A DNA stretch of 64,000 bases from the NCBI GenBank assembly GCA_040004035.1, contig JAMPLN010000003.1. The stretch is one strand, 5' to 3'. This document shows, piece by piece, positions 36,323 through 45,820 of this stretch (position 1 is the first letter of the stretch; the number at the start of each line of letters is the position of its first letter). This DNA comes from Microcoleus vaginatus_C. GTDB taxonomy: Bacteria; Cyanobacteriota; Cyanobacteriia; Cyanobacteriales; Microcoleaceae. A program made the translations under genes and the position numbers. A model generated the notes under the pieces. It searched no databases. It worked only from the letters and a program-made list of their open reading frames with translations, and was not told where the DNA came from.

Positions 36323-37363
36323 TCAATTTTGAAACAGTACCAAAGTTTCTTCGCTGGTGCGATCGCCTCTACTAGAACTGAGATTCACCTCGTATCGGGT
36401 TCCTGGTAGGGAAATGGTCGGCTTAAAAGCAAAGCTGAATTTACCTTGTTCATCCGCCCGAATTGTGCGTTCGAGGATATTTCGTTCAAATCCAAACAAA
36501 CCTGCCACAGAAGAGGTAGCCTGAACGTTGACATTAACTGTCGCATTGGGGGCGCTGCGTCCTTCCACTTCCACCGTCCCGCTGACGCGAGCATTTTCTT
36601 CGGGAGTGATAATTTCTAGCGGGATTTCGGCAGTGTTGGAACTGCCATCATCGCCAGCAATTAGTTCTCGATCTAAACGGGAACGAATAACTTGATTTCC
36701 CGACTGCAAACTAGCAGTAACCGCCGCACCGGCAGGGGGGAAATAATCTTGGCTGCGGATCGTATATTCCCCTGTGTAAACGCCGTTGGATTCTTCCCGC
36801 ATGGGGATGTTATAAGCAACTCCTTCAATGGAGAAATTAGCTGTAGCGTTGGGAGTGCCGAGCAATTTGAAATTGAGCGTGGTTCCTGGAGCTAACTGCT
36901 GTACGGATCGGGCACTGAAGCGGTTAATAGACAAAGATTGAAAGCCGCGATCGCTATAACCAGCTACTAGAGGTTGTTGCAAGCGGGTGCTACTGATGCG
37001 ATCGCCTTGTTGCAAATTTGCCCGCACAACTGTATTTTCGGAAATTCGATCGCCCTGGCGAATCATGTAGCTTGCCTCGTAAACTCCCGGTTGAACCTCC
37101 CGCATCGGCAGATTTTGCACTGCATTTGGGATAGTCAAGGTAGCTCTAGAATACGGGGTTCCTCGCAGCACGAAAAAGAGTTCAGTTCCCGGATCTAATC
37201 GCTGTACTGGATACGCGGTAAAACTGTCGATATCCGAGCCGACTACTCTTCGTTGAGCTACTTGGGTAGAGGGTTTGGCGCTAGCTTGGGCAATTTCTGG
37301 TAAATAAATGGTTGAACCCAACAGAACCAGTCCAATTGCCGTTGAAAATGATTTTATTTTCAT
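36323..37363 (-). CDS. Exported protein with repeated beta-sandwich modules
   Basis: 346 residues with a signal peptide (about 1-28, MKIKSFSTAIGLVLLGSTIYLPEIAQA). Two similar modules start with a FTAYPVQRLDPGTELFFVLRGTPYS-type phrase (about 47-130 and 148-235). A third Ig-like module (about 248-346) begins IPLEIITPEENARVSGTVEVEGRSAPNATV. Likely a periplasmic or surface protein that binds another molecule; no named family was recognised. First of three exported-protein genes on this strand. Confidence 0.7.
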   Translation of the reverse strand: MKIKSFSTAIGLVLLGSTIYLPEIAQASAKPSTQVAQRRVVGSDIDSFTAYPVQRLDPGTELFFVLRGTPYSRATLTIPNAVQNLPMREVQPGVYEASYMIRQGDRISENTVVRANLQQGDRISSTRLQQPLVAGYSDRGFQSLSINRFSARSVQQLAPGTTLNFKLLGTPNATANFSIEGVAYNIPMREESNGVYTGEYTIRSQDYFPPAGAAVTASLQSGNQVIRSRLDRELIAGDDGSSNTAEIPLEIITPEENARVSGTVEVEGRSAPNATVNVNVQATSSVAGLFGFERNILERTIRADEQGKFSFAFKPTISLPGTRYEVNLSSSRGDRTSEETLVLFQN

Positions 37364-37616
37364 AAAATCCTCCTAAATCGCAACAACCAACCTCTTGCAG
37401 TAACGTGAAAAGAAAATTTAAATTATTAAAAATTTACTTTTGCTAAAGGTCGATTGTATGTGTTCTACATTCTTTCAAAAAAGTTCTACCTTCTTTTAAA
37501 ATGTTGTTTCTCTCTCAATTTAACTTCAAATCTCCACAGCTTGCCATCTGTCGGAGGCCATAAGCAAATATCTATCTGATGAAAGATGATTGAGGAAAAA
37601 ATGATAAATTTGCGAG

Positions 37617-38231
37617 TTAAGTGCGATCGCTCCGACTATTGGCGATAGATGCTTGATTCCCAACTGTCGCACTGGGACGCATCCATTCTTGCAACGTCCA
37701 TAAGCTAGTTAGGGCAGCTATTGCAGCTCCCAAACTATCCATAATCAAATCAATAATCGTATCATCCAGGCTCCCAATCACTTCGGTTGAGAGAACAATA
37801 CCAGCCGTCCACTCGGTAACTTCCCACAAAGCACCAATCGCAATCCCAAAACTGGTTATTGTTAGCAAGTACAGCAGTTTATGGTTGCGAAAAATAGTCA
37901 GCATTGAACTGTATGCTAAAAAACTCAATGCTAAAGTCACGGCAAAAGTCGTGAAAGCATGAACAATTTCATCATAAGGTCCCGGTTGGTAAAACAGTCC
38001 AAAAATCCAGCCTCCGGCGTTGAGTAAGGCAGCAAGCACAAATAGGAAATCAAACAGCGTTGGCAAGCGATCGACCATCACCACAAACGCCAGAGAGGCT
38101 ACTAAGAATAAGGCTAACCCCAAGGCATTTTGCCATTTTCCCTGACTCAGAGCAGCTATTACTGCTATTGTTAATAACGCCTGTCCTACCCAAGCTGCAA
38201 CTCGATAGCCACGCCAGTTTGTAGTCATCAT
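37617..38231 (-). CDS. Multi-pass membrane protein, DUF2238/YjdF-like
   Basis: About 204 residues, six hydrophobic segments. Charged residues within the membrane part (PYDEIVHAFTTFAVT, GALWEVTEWTAGI, DDTIIDLIMDSLGAAIA) match the D-H-E-E-D-D pattern of the DUF2238/YjdF group; function unknown. Starts at GTG 38234, ATG 38231 or ATG 38228 are possible; AAGGAG favours ATG 38231. CTATCTTAAG (38242-38251) overlaps the upstream side of the ribosome site. Confidence 0.65.
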   Translation of the reverse strand: MMTTNWRGYRVAAWVGQALLTIAVIAALSQGKWQNALGLALFLVASLAFVVMVDRLPTLFDFLFVLAALLNAGGWIFGLFYQPGPYDEIVHAFTTFAVTLALSFLAYSSMLTIFRNHKLLYLLTITSFGIAIGALWEVTEWTAGIVLSTEVIGSLDDTIIDLIMDSLGAAIAALTSLWTLQEWMRPSATVGNQASIANSRSDRT

Positions 38232-38260
38232 CACTCTCCTTCTATCTTAAGATCACACAT

Positions 38261-38287
38261 CCCCGACTTCTTAGAGAAATCAGGGAT
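38261..38287. repeat. Degenerate hairpin repeat
   Basis: CCCCGACTTCTTAGAGAAAT-CAGGGAT is a mutated copy of a hairpin repeat frequent in cyanobacterial intergenic DNA. It lies between the FNT and YjdF-like genes and may weakly terminate the former. Confidence 0.4.
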
Positions 38288-38324
38288 CTCCATGCCCTTT
38301 ATGTGGTTTATTGGAGTTCAATTT

Positions 38325-39185
38325 CTAGAGGTCATCTTGAGCAACTTGGGCATGGTTTAAGGCAGCGACTAAGGTAACTCCGCCTAAAATATTACCAATT
38401 AGGGTAGGTATCATGAATTTGCCAAAATATTCAGACCACGAAACAGCTTTAATTGCCACTGCATAGAAAACTTCCACAGATCCGGCAATAATATGAGGAA
38501 ATTCACCTAGCCCAACCAGGGAAGTGATGATAACAATTACCCACAGTTGGGAAGACTCAGCGGCGGGGAGAAGCCAGACCATTAAAGCAATTAACCAACC
38601 AGCAAAGATGGCCCGCAATAAAGTTATCCAAAATCCTCCATCGATAACTCTTAAACCTATTTCGCCAAACGCTTTTTGAAATTCAGGCGGGAACACTCCA
38701 ACCTGTGCAACTATTGAGGCAAATATGAATGCACCTAACAAATTGCTTGCTAAGACAATTCCCCATAATCGCAGCACTCGCATAAAAACTTTGCGTCTGC
38801 GATCGTTTAACAAAGGCAGAATGACAGTCAGAGTATTTTCAGTGAACAACTGCTGACGCCCCATCACCACAATGACAAAGCCGATACTGTACCCAAGGCT
38901 GACAATGATGGAACTCCAAGATTGCTGGGGTAAATTTGCTTGGAGTACACCTTGAGCCACCAGGGAAAATCCCATAGATAGTCCTGCAGCTAATCCAGAC
39001 CAAGCTAGGGCTGAAACTGGACGGCACAACTCACTTTCACCCTCAACCCTAATCGTTTCGTGAATGATTAACGCAGTGGGACGGATTCGCTCAATAATCT
39101 CTTCACGATCGCGATCGCTGAGTTCCAATTTTTGTTGGCCCAGCAATTCTATTGCTTGGCTTGCTCGATCGCTATTTTGTGTCAT
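38325..39185 (-). CDS. Formate/nitrite transporter (FNT) family channel
   Basis: 286 residues. A cytosolic N-terminal helix (1-60) precedes six membrane segments. WSGLAAGLSMGFSLVAQG, GRQQLFTENTLTVILPLL and GEFPHIIAGSVEVFYA are FNT features, including the central histidine of the channel (FPH). FNT pentamers carry small monovalent acids such as formate or nitrite. The N-terminal extension and sequence suit the YfdC-like branch, whose substrate is not fixed. Confidence 0.85.
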   Translation of the reverse strand: MTQNSDRASQAIELLGQQKLELSDRDREEIIERIRPTALIIHETIRVEGESELCRPVSALAWSGLAAGLSMGFSLVAQGVLQANLPQQSWSSIIVSLGYSIGFVIVVMGRQQLFTENTLTVILPLLNDRRRKVFMRVLRLWGIVLASNLLGAFIFASIVAQVGVFPPEFQKAFGEIGLRVIDGGFWITLLRAIFAGWLIALMVWLLPAAESSQLWVIVIITSLVGLGEFPHIIAGSVEVFYAVAIKAVSWSEYFGKFMIPTLIGNILGGVTLVAALNHAQVAQDDL

Positions 39186-39949
39186 CTCGCTCTTGTTAAA
39201 TTATATGAACTTCGTAGTTCTCAGGATACAAACTAAACAATAGCGACGCGCCTAACCTGAGAATGAGCTTTGGGTTTTTCTAAAAAGTCCCTGTAGAGAA
39301 AAAATAGCCGTGCAACATCTATCTTAAGTTGGGTGATTTTAAAATTGAATGTAAAAGCAATATATCTTAAGTAAGATATTTGGATATTTGCTTTAATTTT
39401 GCACAATCTTTGCCCGACATAGGTGTAGGGTGAAAATGTAAGAGTGGCAGTCTTAGGAGGTATCTTTGTACAAAATTAATTCGTTAAGTACAAGAAAACC
39501 TGACCCATTCAAAAATTCAACCACGAATGCGATTGGGGATGCTTCTAGCTGGTTCGTTCGCTGTAATTGGGAAAGAAAAGTCCTCTCTCAAACTTGAGAA
39601 CCTAGTCAAGGCTGAGTGCGATCGCATTCGTGGTGGAGATTGCCGTTTTTTTGGGACTAGCAGCAGTTTTTTTGGCTTGGCGCGTACTCTCATTTGCAAT
39701 TGACAAAGACCTGCTGTGAGTTTTACGTTGGCACAATCATGCAAGTAGCTTTAACATTCAGTTCAATCTAACGTTTTTGCTGGCGATCGCAGTTGTCTTT
39801 GGTTTAATCGGGCTTTGGGGAAAAGCCACCAGCAAGCGTCGTTTTAACAAGGTGTGAAGCACCGGAATATGAAAATCCACAATTTCAACCTCACCATAAA
39901 TCGTGGGTAAATCGATCGGTGTTGACCAGTTACTTATCGAGTAATAACA
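39186..39949. other. 764-bp region between FNT and Nramp-like genes
   Basis: Holds CTATCTTAAG at 39319-39328 and a dyad ATCTTA-AG-TAAGAT at 39364-39377, both upstream of the FNT gene, plus the degraded membrane-protein frame at 39606-39857. No intact gene. Confidence 0.45.
39606..39857 (+). pseudogene. Degraded membrane protein, possibly PAP2-type
   Basis: One reading frame with a single internal TGA (39717-39719). The part before it ends AWRVLSFAIDKDLL and the part after it reads VLRWHNHASSFNIQFNLTFLLAIAVVFGLIG. Together they resemble the start of PAP2-type phosphatases (AFDxxLLxxLHxxAxP). No start codon and no catalytic motifs remain. Confidence 0.3.
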
Positions 39950-41371
39950 ATGAATAGAGATAGCGATGATCGCAGTTCTTCGGCACAAATAACTAACCAA
40001 CAGGGTGAAAATACAAGTCAACAAATCCCGCAGCCGCCAGAGGGTTGGGATCGCTTTAAATGGTTGGGGCCTAGTTTTTTATGGATGCTGTCGGCTGCTG
40101 GTTCTGGTGAGTTACTATTTACACCTCGAATTGCAGCACTTTACGGCTACTCGCTGTTGTGGGCGCTGCTAGCGGCTGTTATCCTCAAGTGGTTTATCAA
40201 CAACGAAGTAGGGCGGTTTTCGGTTTGTACGGGCGCAACGATTTTAGAAGGTTTCAAGCAAATTCCTGGGCCGAAAAATTGGACGATTTGGCTGATTTTA
40301 TTGCCGCAAGTGGTAGTAGCCATTTCCACCGTTGCCGGACTTGCAGGTGCCGCCGCTACAGCACTGATTCTAGTAACAGGAGGAACTGTTAAACTTTGGA
40401 CGGTGATTATTATCGCTGTGACGGCAGCAATTGTGTTCATGGGGCAGTATGAAGTTGTTGAAAAAATTTCCTCAATTATCGGCATCGGCCGCACATTGGC
40501 AGTGGTAGCGGCGGCGATTTTTGTCTTTCCCAACCTTCGACAATTCGCAGCGGGCCTAGTGCCTCAAATTCCCCAAAACGTGCAATATCAAGAAATCCTA
40601 CCTTGGCTGGGTTTTATGCTAGCAGGGGCAGCGGGATTGATGTGGTATTCCTATTGGGTGGAAGCCAGAGGATACGGTGCTGCTTCCATCAAACAAGAAC
40701 AACCCCTTGATTTTAATCAAATCGGTCACGAACAAGTAAAAAGGTTGCAGGGTTGGGTGACTTTAATGAGTTTATCCAACACCTTAGCAGTCGTGGGTGC
40801 GCTGTTAGCCGCGCTCGCTTTTTTGATTCTCGGTGGCGAGTTGTTGCGTCCCCAAGGATTAGTGCCAAAAGAACAACAAGTAGCAGAAATTTTGGGTAGT
40901 TTGCTAGGCGACCTTTGGGGGCCATTTGGCTTTTGGTTTATGGTGGCAATTGTTTTTATTACTTTTTGTAGCACCACGCTTTCAGTCCAAGATGGCTTTG
41001 GGCGGATGTTTGCCGATGGCACGCAAATTTTACTGCAAGGATTTGGCGTGCGGGGTCGTTGGACGAATGAAAAATTTTTGCGGCCATTTTATATTATCGT
41101 GCTGTTAGCTGCGTTACCCATTGCGATTTATCTGATTTTCGGCGAACCCGTTTCCTTGTTACAAATGGCTGGAGGCATTGAAGCAGCTCACATTCCCATT
41201 GTGACTGGATTAACGCTTTATGTGAATCATCGAATGCTGCCCAAGGAATTGCGACCCTCGAAGTTTATCTGGGGTGGAACGGTAATTGCAGGAATCTTTT
41301 TTGCCTGCTTTGCAGTTATCTATCTTTTACAACTGAGCGGGGTAATTGGAACGAGTGGAGGAGGAAGTTAA
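39950..41371 (+). CDS. Divergent Nramp family transporter
   Basis: 473 residues with about eleven membrane segments and overall Nramp character (GPSFLWMLSAAGSGELLFTPRIAALYGYSLLWALLAAVILKWFINNEVGRFSVCTG). In canonical Mn/Fe transporters helix 1 carries DPGN and helix 6 MPH; here the aligned stretches read AAGSGEL and GLMWYSYW. The metal-binding residues are therefore absent, and transition-metal transport is doubtful. A magnesium or other substrate, as in Nramp-related proteins, is possible. Start ATG 39950. Confidence 0.8.
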   Translation: MNRDSDDRSSSAQITNQQGENTSQQIPQPPEGWDRFKWLGPSFLWMLSAAGSGELLFTPRIAALYGYSLLWALLAAVILKWFINNEVGRFSVCTGATILEGFKQIPGPKNWTIWLILLPQVVVAISTVAGLAGAAATALILVTGGTVKLWTVIIIAVTAAIVFMGQYEVVEKISSIIGIGRTLAVVAAAIFVFPNLRQFAAGLVPQIPQNVQYQEILPWLGFMLAGAAGLMWYSYWVEARGYGAASIKQEQPLDFNQIGHEQVKRLQGWVTLMSLSNTLAVVGALLAALAFLILGGELLRPQGLVPKEQQVAEILGSLLGDLWGPFGFWFMVAIVFITFCSTTLSVQDGFGRMFADGTQILLQGFGVRGRWTNEKFLRPFYIIVLLAALPIAIYLIFGEPVSLLQMAGGIEAAHIPIVTGLTLYVNHRMLPKELRPSKFIWGGTVIAGIFFACFAVIYLLQLSGVIGTSGGGS

Positions 41372-41635
41372 ACAGGGTTTTTATAGGGGCGCTAGGTGGT
41401 GAATGTGCCAGAATTTCGCAAAAATAATAGTTACATTTGTCTGGCGATAACTGGCAAACTGTAACAGATACAAACTCCCCCTCAACTGCAATCGGAATAG
41501 AATTTTTAGATATTGCAATCGACCACAATCAAACATCTCCGATTCACTTTACTTTTTTCTGGACTCTTTCCCAAAATTGGGAAAATCGCAACTATCAAGT
41601 TGCTGTTGTTAGTTAACCTTCACTTTCAAATTGTT

Positions 41636-42499
41636 ATGACTCTCGCAACCAAACCTTTATCTAACTATATCGCCGTCGTGTTTGACTTCGACGATACCCT
41701 TGTCCCGGATACCGTCGATAGTCTGTTAGAAAGCCTCAATATTGATGCGCTCGCCTTTCGTAGCCAGCGAATTCAACCTTTAATCGATAGCGGTTGGGAC
41801 GATATTCTAGCCAGATTTTACGCAATTATCGAGGAATCTAAGCGTCAAGGGAACAAAATAACCCAGGAATATATAGCAAATTTTGGGAAAAAATTAGCGC
41901 CTTTTGATGGCGTTGCGGAAATGTTCGATCGCCTACGTCAAAGCGCTTATGCAATCAACCCCAAAGTGGAAGTTGAATTTTATCTAATTAGCTGCGGTAT
42001 GGTGGAAATTGCCCGTAATAATTGCCTCGCCCCCAACTTTAAGGCGATGTGGGGTTGCGAGTTCCATTATGGTAAAGACGGCGGGATTGAGTTTGTCAAA
42101 AAAATTGTAACTCACACGGAAAAAACTCGCTATTTGTTCCAACTTGCCAAAGGCGTTGACAACGCTCCAAAAGACGATGGCAAGACATTTGTTTATCGGG
42201 ATGTTGCGGCGGAAGAATTGCACATCCCGCTAACGCAAGTCATTTATGTGGGTGACGGGGCATCAGATATTCCTTGTTTTTCGCTTTTGCATGAACAACA
42301 GGGAATAACGATTGGGGTTTATAAAGATAGTACCCCACAAGATTGGAGTCAGGAAATAGAAATTAGCCAAAGTCAGCGGCTGATGAATTTGGCTTCTGCA
42401 GAATACAGTGAGGATTCGGAATTGATGCGATCGCTCACTCTCGCTGTAGAAAGTTTAGCCAAAAAAATCTCCCTGCTTGAGTTAAGTGTTGGTGAATAG
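41636..42499 (+). CDS. HAD superfamily hydrolase
   Basis: 287 residues from ATG 41636, preferred because the family begins shortly before the catalytic motif FDFDDTLVPDT (about 16-26). Motif III/IV is YVGDGASDIPCFSLL, typical of Mg-dependent HAD phosphatases. A cap region lies between. Substrate unknown. The reading frame is open further upstream but without a ribosome site. The AI-2E gene starts 14 bases after the stop, so the two form an operon. Confidence 0.85.
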   Translation: MTLATKPLSNYIAVVFDFDDTLVPDTVDSLLESLNIDALAFRSQRIQPLIDSGWDDILARFYAIIEESKRQGNKITQEYIANFGKKLAPFDGVAEMFDRLRQSAYAINPKVEVEFYLISCGMVEIARNNCLAPNFKAMWGCEFHYGKDGGIEFVKKIVTHTEKTRYLFQLAKGVDNAPKDDGKTFVYRDVAAEELHIPLTQVIYVGDGASDIPCFSLLHEQQGITIGVYKDSTPQDWSQEIEISQSQRLMNLASAEYSEDSELMRSLTLAVESLAKKISLLELSVGE

Positions 42500-42512
42500 A
42501 GAGGCTTTTGTT

Positions 42513-43565
42513 ATGGGTTTAGGAAAGTGGATCGGTTTTTTGGCTTTGGTAGCCTCGCTCTATATTTTGTGGAAAATTAGAACGATTGTTTTACTGTTTT
42601 TTACCGCCGTAATTTTAGCGATCGCTCTCAACCGTTTAGTGCGAAGATTGCAGCAGTCTGGTGCGAAGCGGGGAGTGGCGATCGCCTTAGCCGCTGCGAT
42701 TCTAGTCACAGCGAGCGCTGTCTTGGTAACTCTCATCGTAACGCGCCTGAGCAATCAATTTCAAGAGTTGTCCCAACTCGTCCCGCTAGGAATAGAACAA
42801 CTGCGACTTTGGAGCAATTGGTTGCAAGCAAGATTACCCGGACAAATTGTTGATAACCTTCCCAGTATTGACGATTTAACCCAAGAAATTAAAACGCTTT
42901 TTCAGTGGACAAGTTCGCATATTTATCTGTGGTTTTCCAACTATCTAAGCTTGATTATCAATACCTTATTAATTACCGTTTTGACAATCATGCTTTTGGT
43001 AAATCCGATGCCATACCGCCACGCAATTATCAGCCTTTTTCCGGCTTTTTACCGTCAGCGAGCCGATGAAATTCTCTCCAAATGCGAAGAGGGTTTAATG
43101 GGTTGGTTGGCAGGCGTTGCATTAAGCATGAGTTTTATTGGTATTACGAGCATTATTGGTTTGTTTGTTTTGCAAGTTCCACTGCCTTTTGTGAACGGGC
43201 TTCTGGCATTCATATTAGCCTTAGTTCCCTATATTGGCGCAATGTTAAGCGTAATTCCACCGCTGCTGCTGGCTTTATTAGATTCGCCTTCAAAAGCAGG
43301 CGCGGTGTTGTTGCTTTATTTCCTAATTCAACAAATTGAAGGCAACTTGGTCACACCTATCATTATGGAAAAGCAGGTATCTCTGCTTCCCGCTTTCACC
43401 TTAGCTCTTTTGACAGCCTTCGGATTTTTCTTTGGTTTTTTGGGATTATTTTTAGCGCTACCAATTCTAATTGTTATTCAAATTTGGGTTAAAGAAGTTT
43501 TAATCAAAGATATACTAGACCGCTGGCAGACTGCTCAATCAGGAAAGCCAGTCGATAACCCATAA
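42513..43565 (+). CDS. AI-2E family transporter (PerM-like)
   Basis: 350 residues from ATG 42513 (GAGAGG 8 bases upstream). Eight membrane segments with the family arrangement: N-terminal pair, a long extramembrane part (LVTLIVTRLSNQFQELSQLVPLGIEQLRLWSNWL), then the C-terminal set ending EGNLVTPIIMEKQVSLLPAFTLALLTAFGFFFGFLGLFLALPILIVI. Members export small molecules or Na+; no substrate can be read from sequence. Second gene after the HAD hydrolase. Confidence 0.88.
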   Translation: MGLGKWIGFLALVASLYILWKIRTIVLLFFTAVILAIALNRLVRRLQQSGAKRGVAIALAAAILVTASAVLVTLIVTRLSNQFQELSQLVPLGIEQLRLWSNWLQARLPGQIVDNLPSIDDLTQEIKTLFQWTSSHIYLWFSNYLSLIINTLLITVLTIMLLVNPMPYRHAIISLFPAFYRQRADEILSKCEEGLMGWLAGVALSMSFIGITSIIGLFVLQVPLPFVNGLLAFILALVPYIGAMLSVIPPLLLALLDSPSKAGAVLLLYFLIQQIEGNLVTPIIMEKQVSLLPAFTLALLTAFGFFFGFLGLFLALPILIVIQIWVKEVLIKDILDRWQTAQSGKPVDNP

Positions 43566-43777
43566 AGCTATATTTGTCAACCCCAATAAATGTGAAGTTT
43601 ACCAATCAATCAACCGCTGACACTCCCACTCAAGACAGATGAAAAAAATTTCTAAATAAGCTAATTATTAAATTAATAGATAATAATATAAATTATTTGT
43701 TTAAAAACTCAGTTAAGTGCAAAGTAATCCACCATATACCTATGCCAGCAGTCGTTAACAACTAAAGTATAAAAAAT

Positions 43778-44629
43778 ATGAAACGGGACAACTCACCGAC
43801 CGACAGCATTAAAGACTCAATTGGACAGGCAGCTTCTCATCCCTGGTTTGAGCGACTGGCAAGATTGGGATATGCTTCCAAAGGCTTAGTTTATTTTATT
43901 GTCGGTTTTCTAGCAGCACAAGCCGCCTTTAGTATGGGCGGCAGGACAACCGATACTAGCGGTGCATTATCAGAAATTGTTAACCAACCCTTCGGTAAAT
44001 TTCTGCTATTTCTGGTAACAATTGGCATTATTGGTTATGCCCTTTGGCGTATCGTTCAGACAATTCTCGACCCAGAACACCAAGGACAGAAAATGGATGC
44101 CAAGCGAATTGCCCAACGCATTGGCTACGCCTTAAGTGCTTTTGGCTACGCAGGTTTGGCTTTAACGGCTGTAAAACTGATAATGGGTTCGGGCGGTAGT
44201 AATAGCGATTCAACCGAAGATTTGACAGCCCAAATTTTAGCGCAACCGTTTGGACAATGGCTGGTAGGATTGGCAGGATCAATGGTTATTGGTGTAGGTT
44301 TTTCTTATTTATACGAAGCATATAAAGCAAAATTTCGTCGCCATTTCAAGCTAGATGAAATGAGCCCAACCGAGGAAAAGTGGGCGACACGGTTGGGTCG
44401 ATTTGGCATTGCTGCCCGTGGAATTGTTTTCGTTATAATTGGTTTTTTCTTAATTCAAGCAGCAAGGCTCTCGGATGCCAGTCAAACGAAGGGATTGGGC
44501 GAGGTGTTGGCAATTGTGGCACAACAGCCTTTTAGTCCAGTGATTTTGGCTCTAGTACCTTTGGGTTTAATTGCCTATGGCATCTACTCGGTAATTGAAG
44601 CTCGCTATCGGCGAATTTTCCACTCATAA
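43778..44629 (+). CDS. DUF1206 membrane protein
   Basis: 283 residues with six hydrophobic segments in three pairs, the DUF1206 pattern: WFERLARLGYASKGLVYFIVGFLAAQAA (about 26-53), RIGYALSAFGYAGLALTAVKLIMG and RLGRFGIAARGIVFVIIGFFLIQAA. Each repeat begins with an R-x-G-xx-A-x-G phrase. Function unknown. It occurs with other envelope stress genes here and is probably transcribed alone. Confidence 0.85.
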   Translation: MKRDNSPTDSIKDSIGQAASHPWFERLARLGYASKGLVYFIVGFLAAQAAFSMGGRTTDTSGALSEIVNQPFGKFLLFLVTIGIIGYALWRIVQTILDPEHQGQKMDAKRIAQRIGYALSAFGYAGLALTAVKLIMGSGGSNSDSTEDLTAQILAQPFGQWLVGLAGSMVIGVGFSYLYEAYKAKFRRHFKLDEMSPTEEKWATRLGRFGIAARGIVFVIIGFFLIQAARLSDASQTKGLGEVLAIVAQQPFSPVILALVPLGLIAYGIYSVIEARYRRIFHS

Positions 44630-44779
44630 GCTTGCTCGTTATACAGAAAGTTATGAATTTTGAGTCCAAGATTATTTTGGGTGAATTAAAAACTTATCTA
44701 ACTCAAAACTCAAAACTTTTACTAGCCGTCCTGGTTAAATCACCTGCTTTTAAGTCTGGATATTTTAACTGACAACTCA

Positions 44780-44806
44780 GGGCGGGCACGAAGGCATCGC
44801 CCCTAC
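44780..44806. repeat. GC-rich dispersed repeat, intergenic copy
   Basis: GGGCGGGCAC-GAAGGCATCGCCCCTAC. A near-identical sequence lies inside the RNase H gene at 57671-57698, and a partial one near 49311. Confidence 0.7.
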
Positions 44807-44830
44807 TCAACTCAAAACTCCTAAAAACTT

Positions 44831-45799
44831 ATGGCACAAATTGGTTATCATGCTTCCCATGAACAGTTTAAGCCCAGCGAACTGCTGAAATATGTCCAAA
44901 TGGCAGAACAAGCTGGCTTTACCCATGCCCTTTCTTCCGATCACTTTCATCCTTGGAGTGAAGCGCAAGGACAAAGTGGTTTTGCTTGGTCTTGGTTGGG
45001 TGCAGCAATGCAAGCAACGCCAACGCTTTCCTATCGAGTTGTTTGCGCTCCCGGACAGCGGTATCATCCGGCTATTATTGCCCAAGCGGCGGCAACTTTA
45101 GCAGAAATTTTTCCAAATCGTTTTTGGCTCACGGTTGGCAGCGGTCAAGCCTTGAACGAACATATTACTGGGGATAAGTGGCCTACTAAGAGCGATCGCA
45201 ACACACGCCTCAAAGAATGTGTCGATATTATCCGCGCCCTTTGGGCAGGAGAAACCGTCACCCATCGCGGTTTAGTGTGCGTAGAAGATGCAAAACTCTA
45301 TACCCGCCCGGAAATTTTCCCATTAATTATCGGCGCGGCAGTTACCCCAGAAACCGCAGAATGGTTGGGCAGTTGGGCGGATGGATTAATTACTACTTCT
45401 CGCCCACCTGAAAAGTTAAAAAAAGTCGTCGATGCGTTTCGTCGCGGTGGTGGAGAAGGGAAACCAATGATTTTGAAAGTGCAGCTTTCCTATGACAGTA
45501 ATGCAGAGAAAGCACTACAAGGCGCTCATCATCAATGGCGTAGTAATATCTTCAAAAGCAAAATGCTGACACAACTGATAACACCCGATCAATTTGATGC
45601 CGCCGGGGAGTTTGTGCAACCAGAGGAGTTATATCAACACGTCCGCATCTCGGCAGACCCAGAGCAGCATATTGAGTGGTTGCAAAAAGATATTGAATTG
45701 GGGTTTGATGAACTAATTTTACACAACGTTAACCGAGAACAAGAGCAGTTTATTGAGGTGTTTGGCGAAAAAGTAGTGCCAGCCCTGACAAAAAGTTGA
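44831..45799 (+). CDS. LLM class flavin-dependent oxidoreductase (TIGR03885-like)
   Basis: 322 residues of the luciferase-like monooxygenase fold. Typical stretches: AQIGYHASHEQFKPSELLKYVQMAEQAGFTHALSSDHFHPWSEAQGQSGFAWSWLGAAMQ and WLTVGSGQALNEHITGDKWP. This matches the group of FMN/F420-type LLM proteins described as a revert flavin family in non-F420 organisms. Substrate unknown. An inverted-repeat element follows 21 bases after the stop. Confidence 0.85.
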   Translation: MAQIGYHASHEQFKPSELLKYVQMAEQAGFTHALSSDHFHPWSEAQGQSGFAWSWLGAAMQATPTLSYRVVCAPGQRYHPAIIAQAAATLAEIFPNRFWLTVGSGQALNEHITGDKWPTKSDRNTRLKECVDIIRALWAGETVTHRGLVCVEDAKLYTRPEIFPLIIGAAVTPETAEWLGSWADGLITTSRPPEKLKKVVDAFRRGGGEGKPMILKVQLSYDSNAEKALQGAHHQWRSNIFKSKMLTQLITPDQFDAAGEFVQPEELYQHVRISADPEQHIEWLQKDIELGFDELILHNVNREQEQFIEVFGEKVVPALTKS

Positions 45800-45820
45800 T
45801 TCGCAATTATGATGCGAGTG

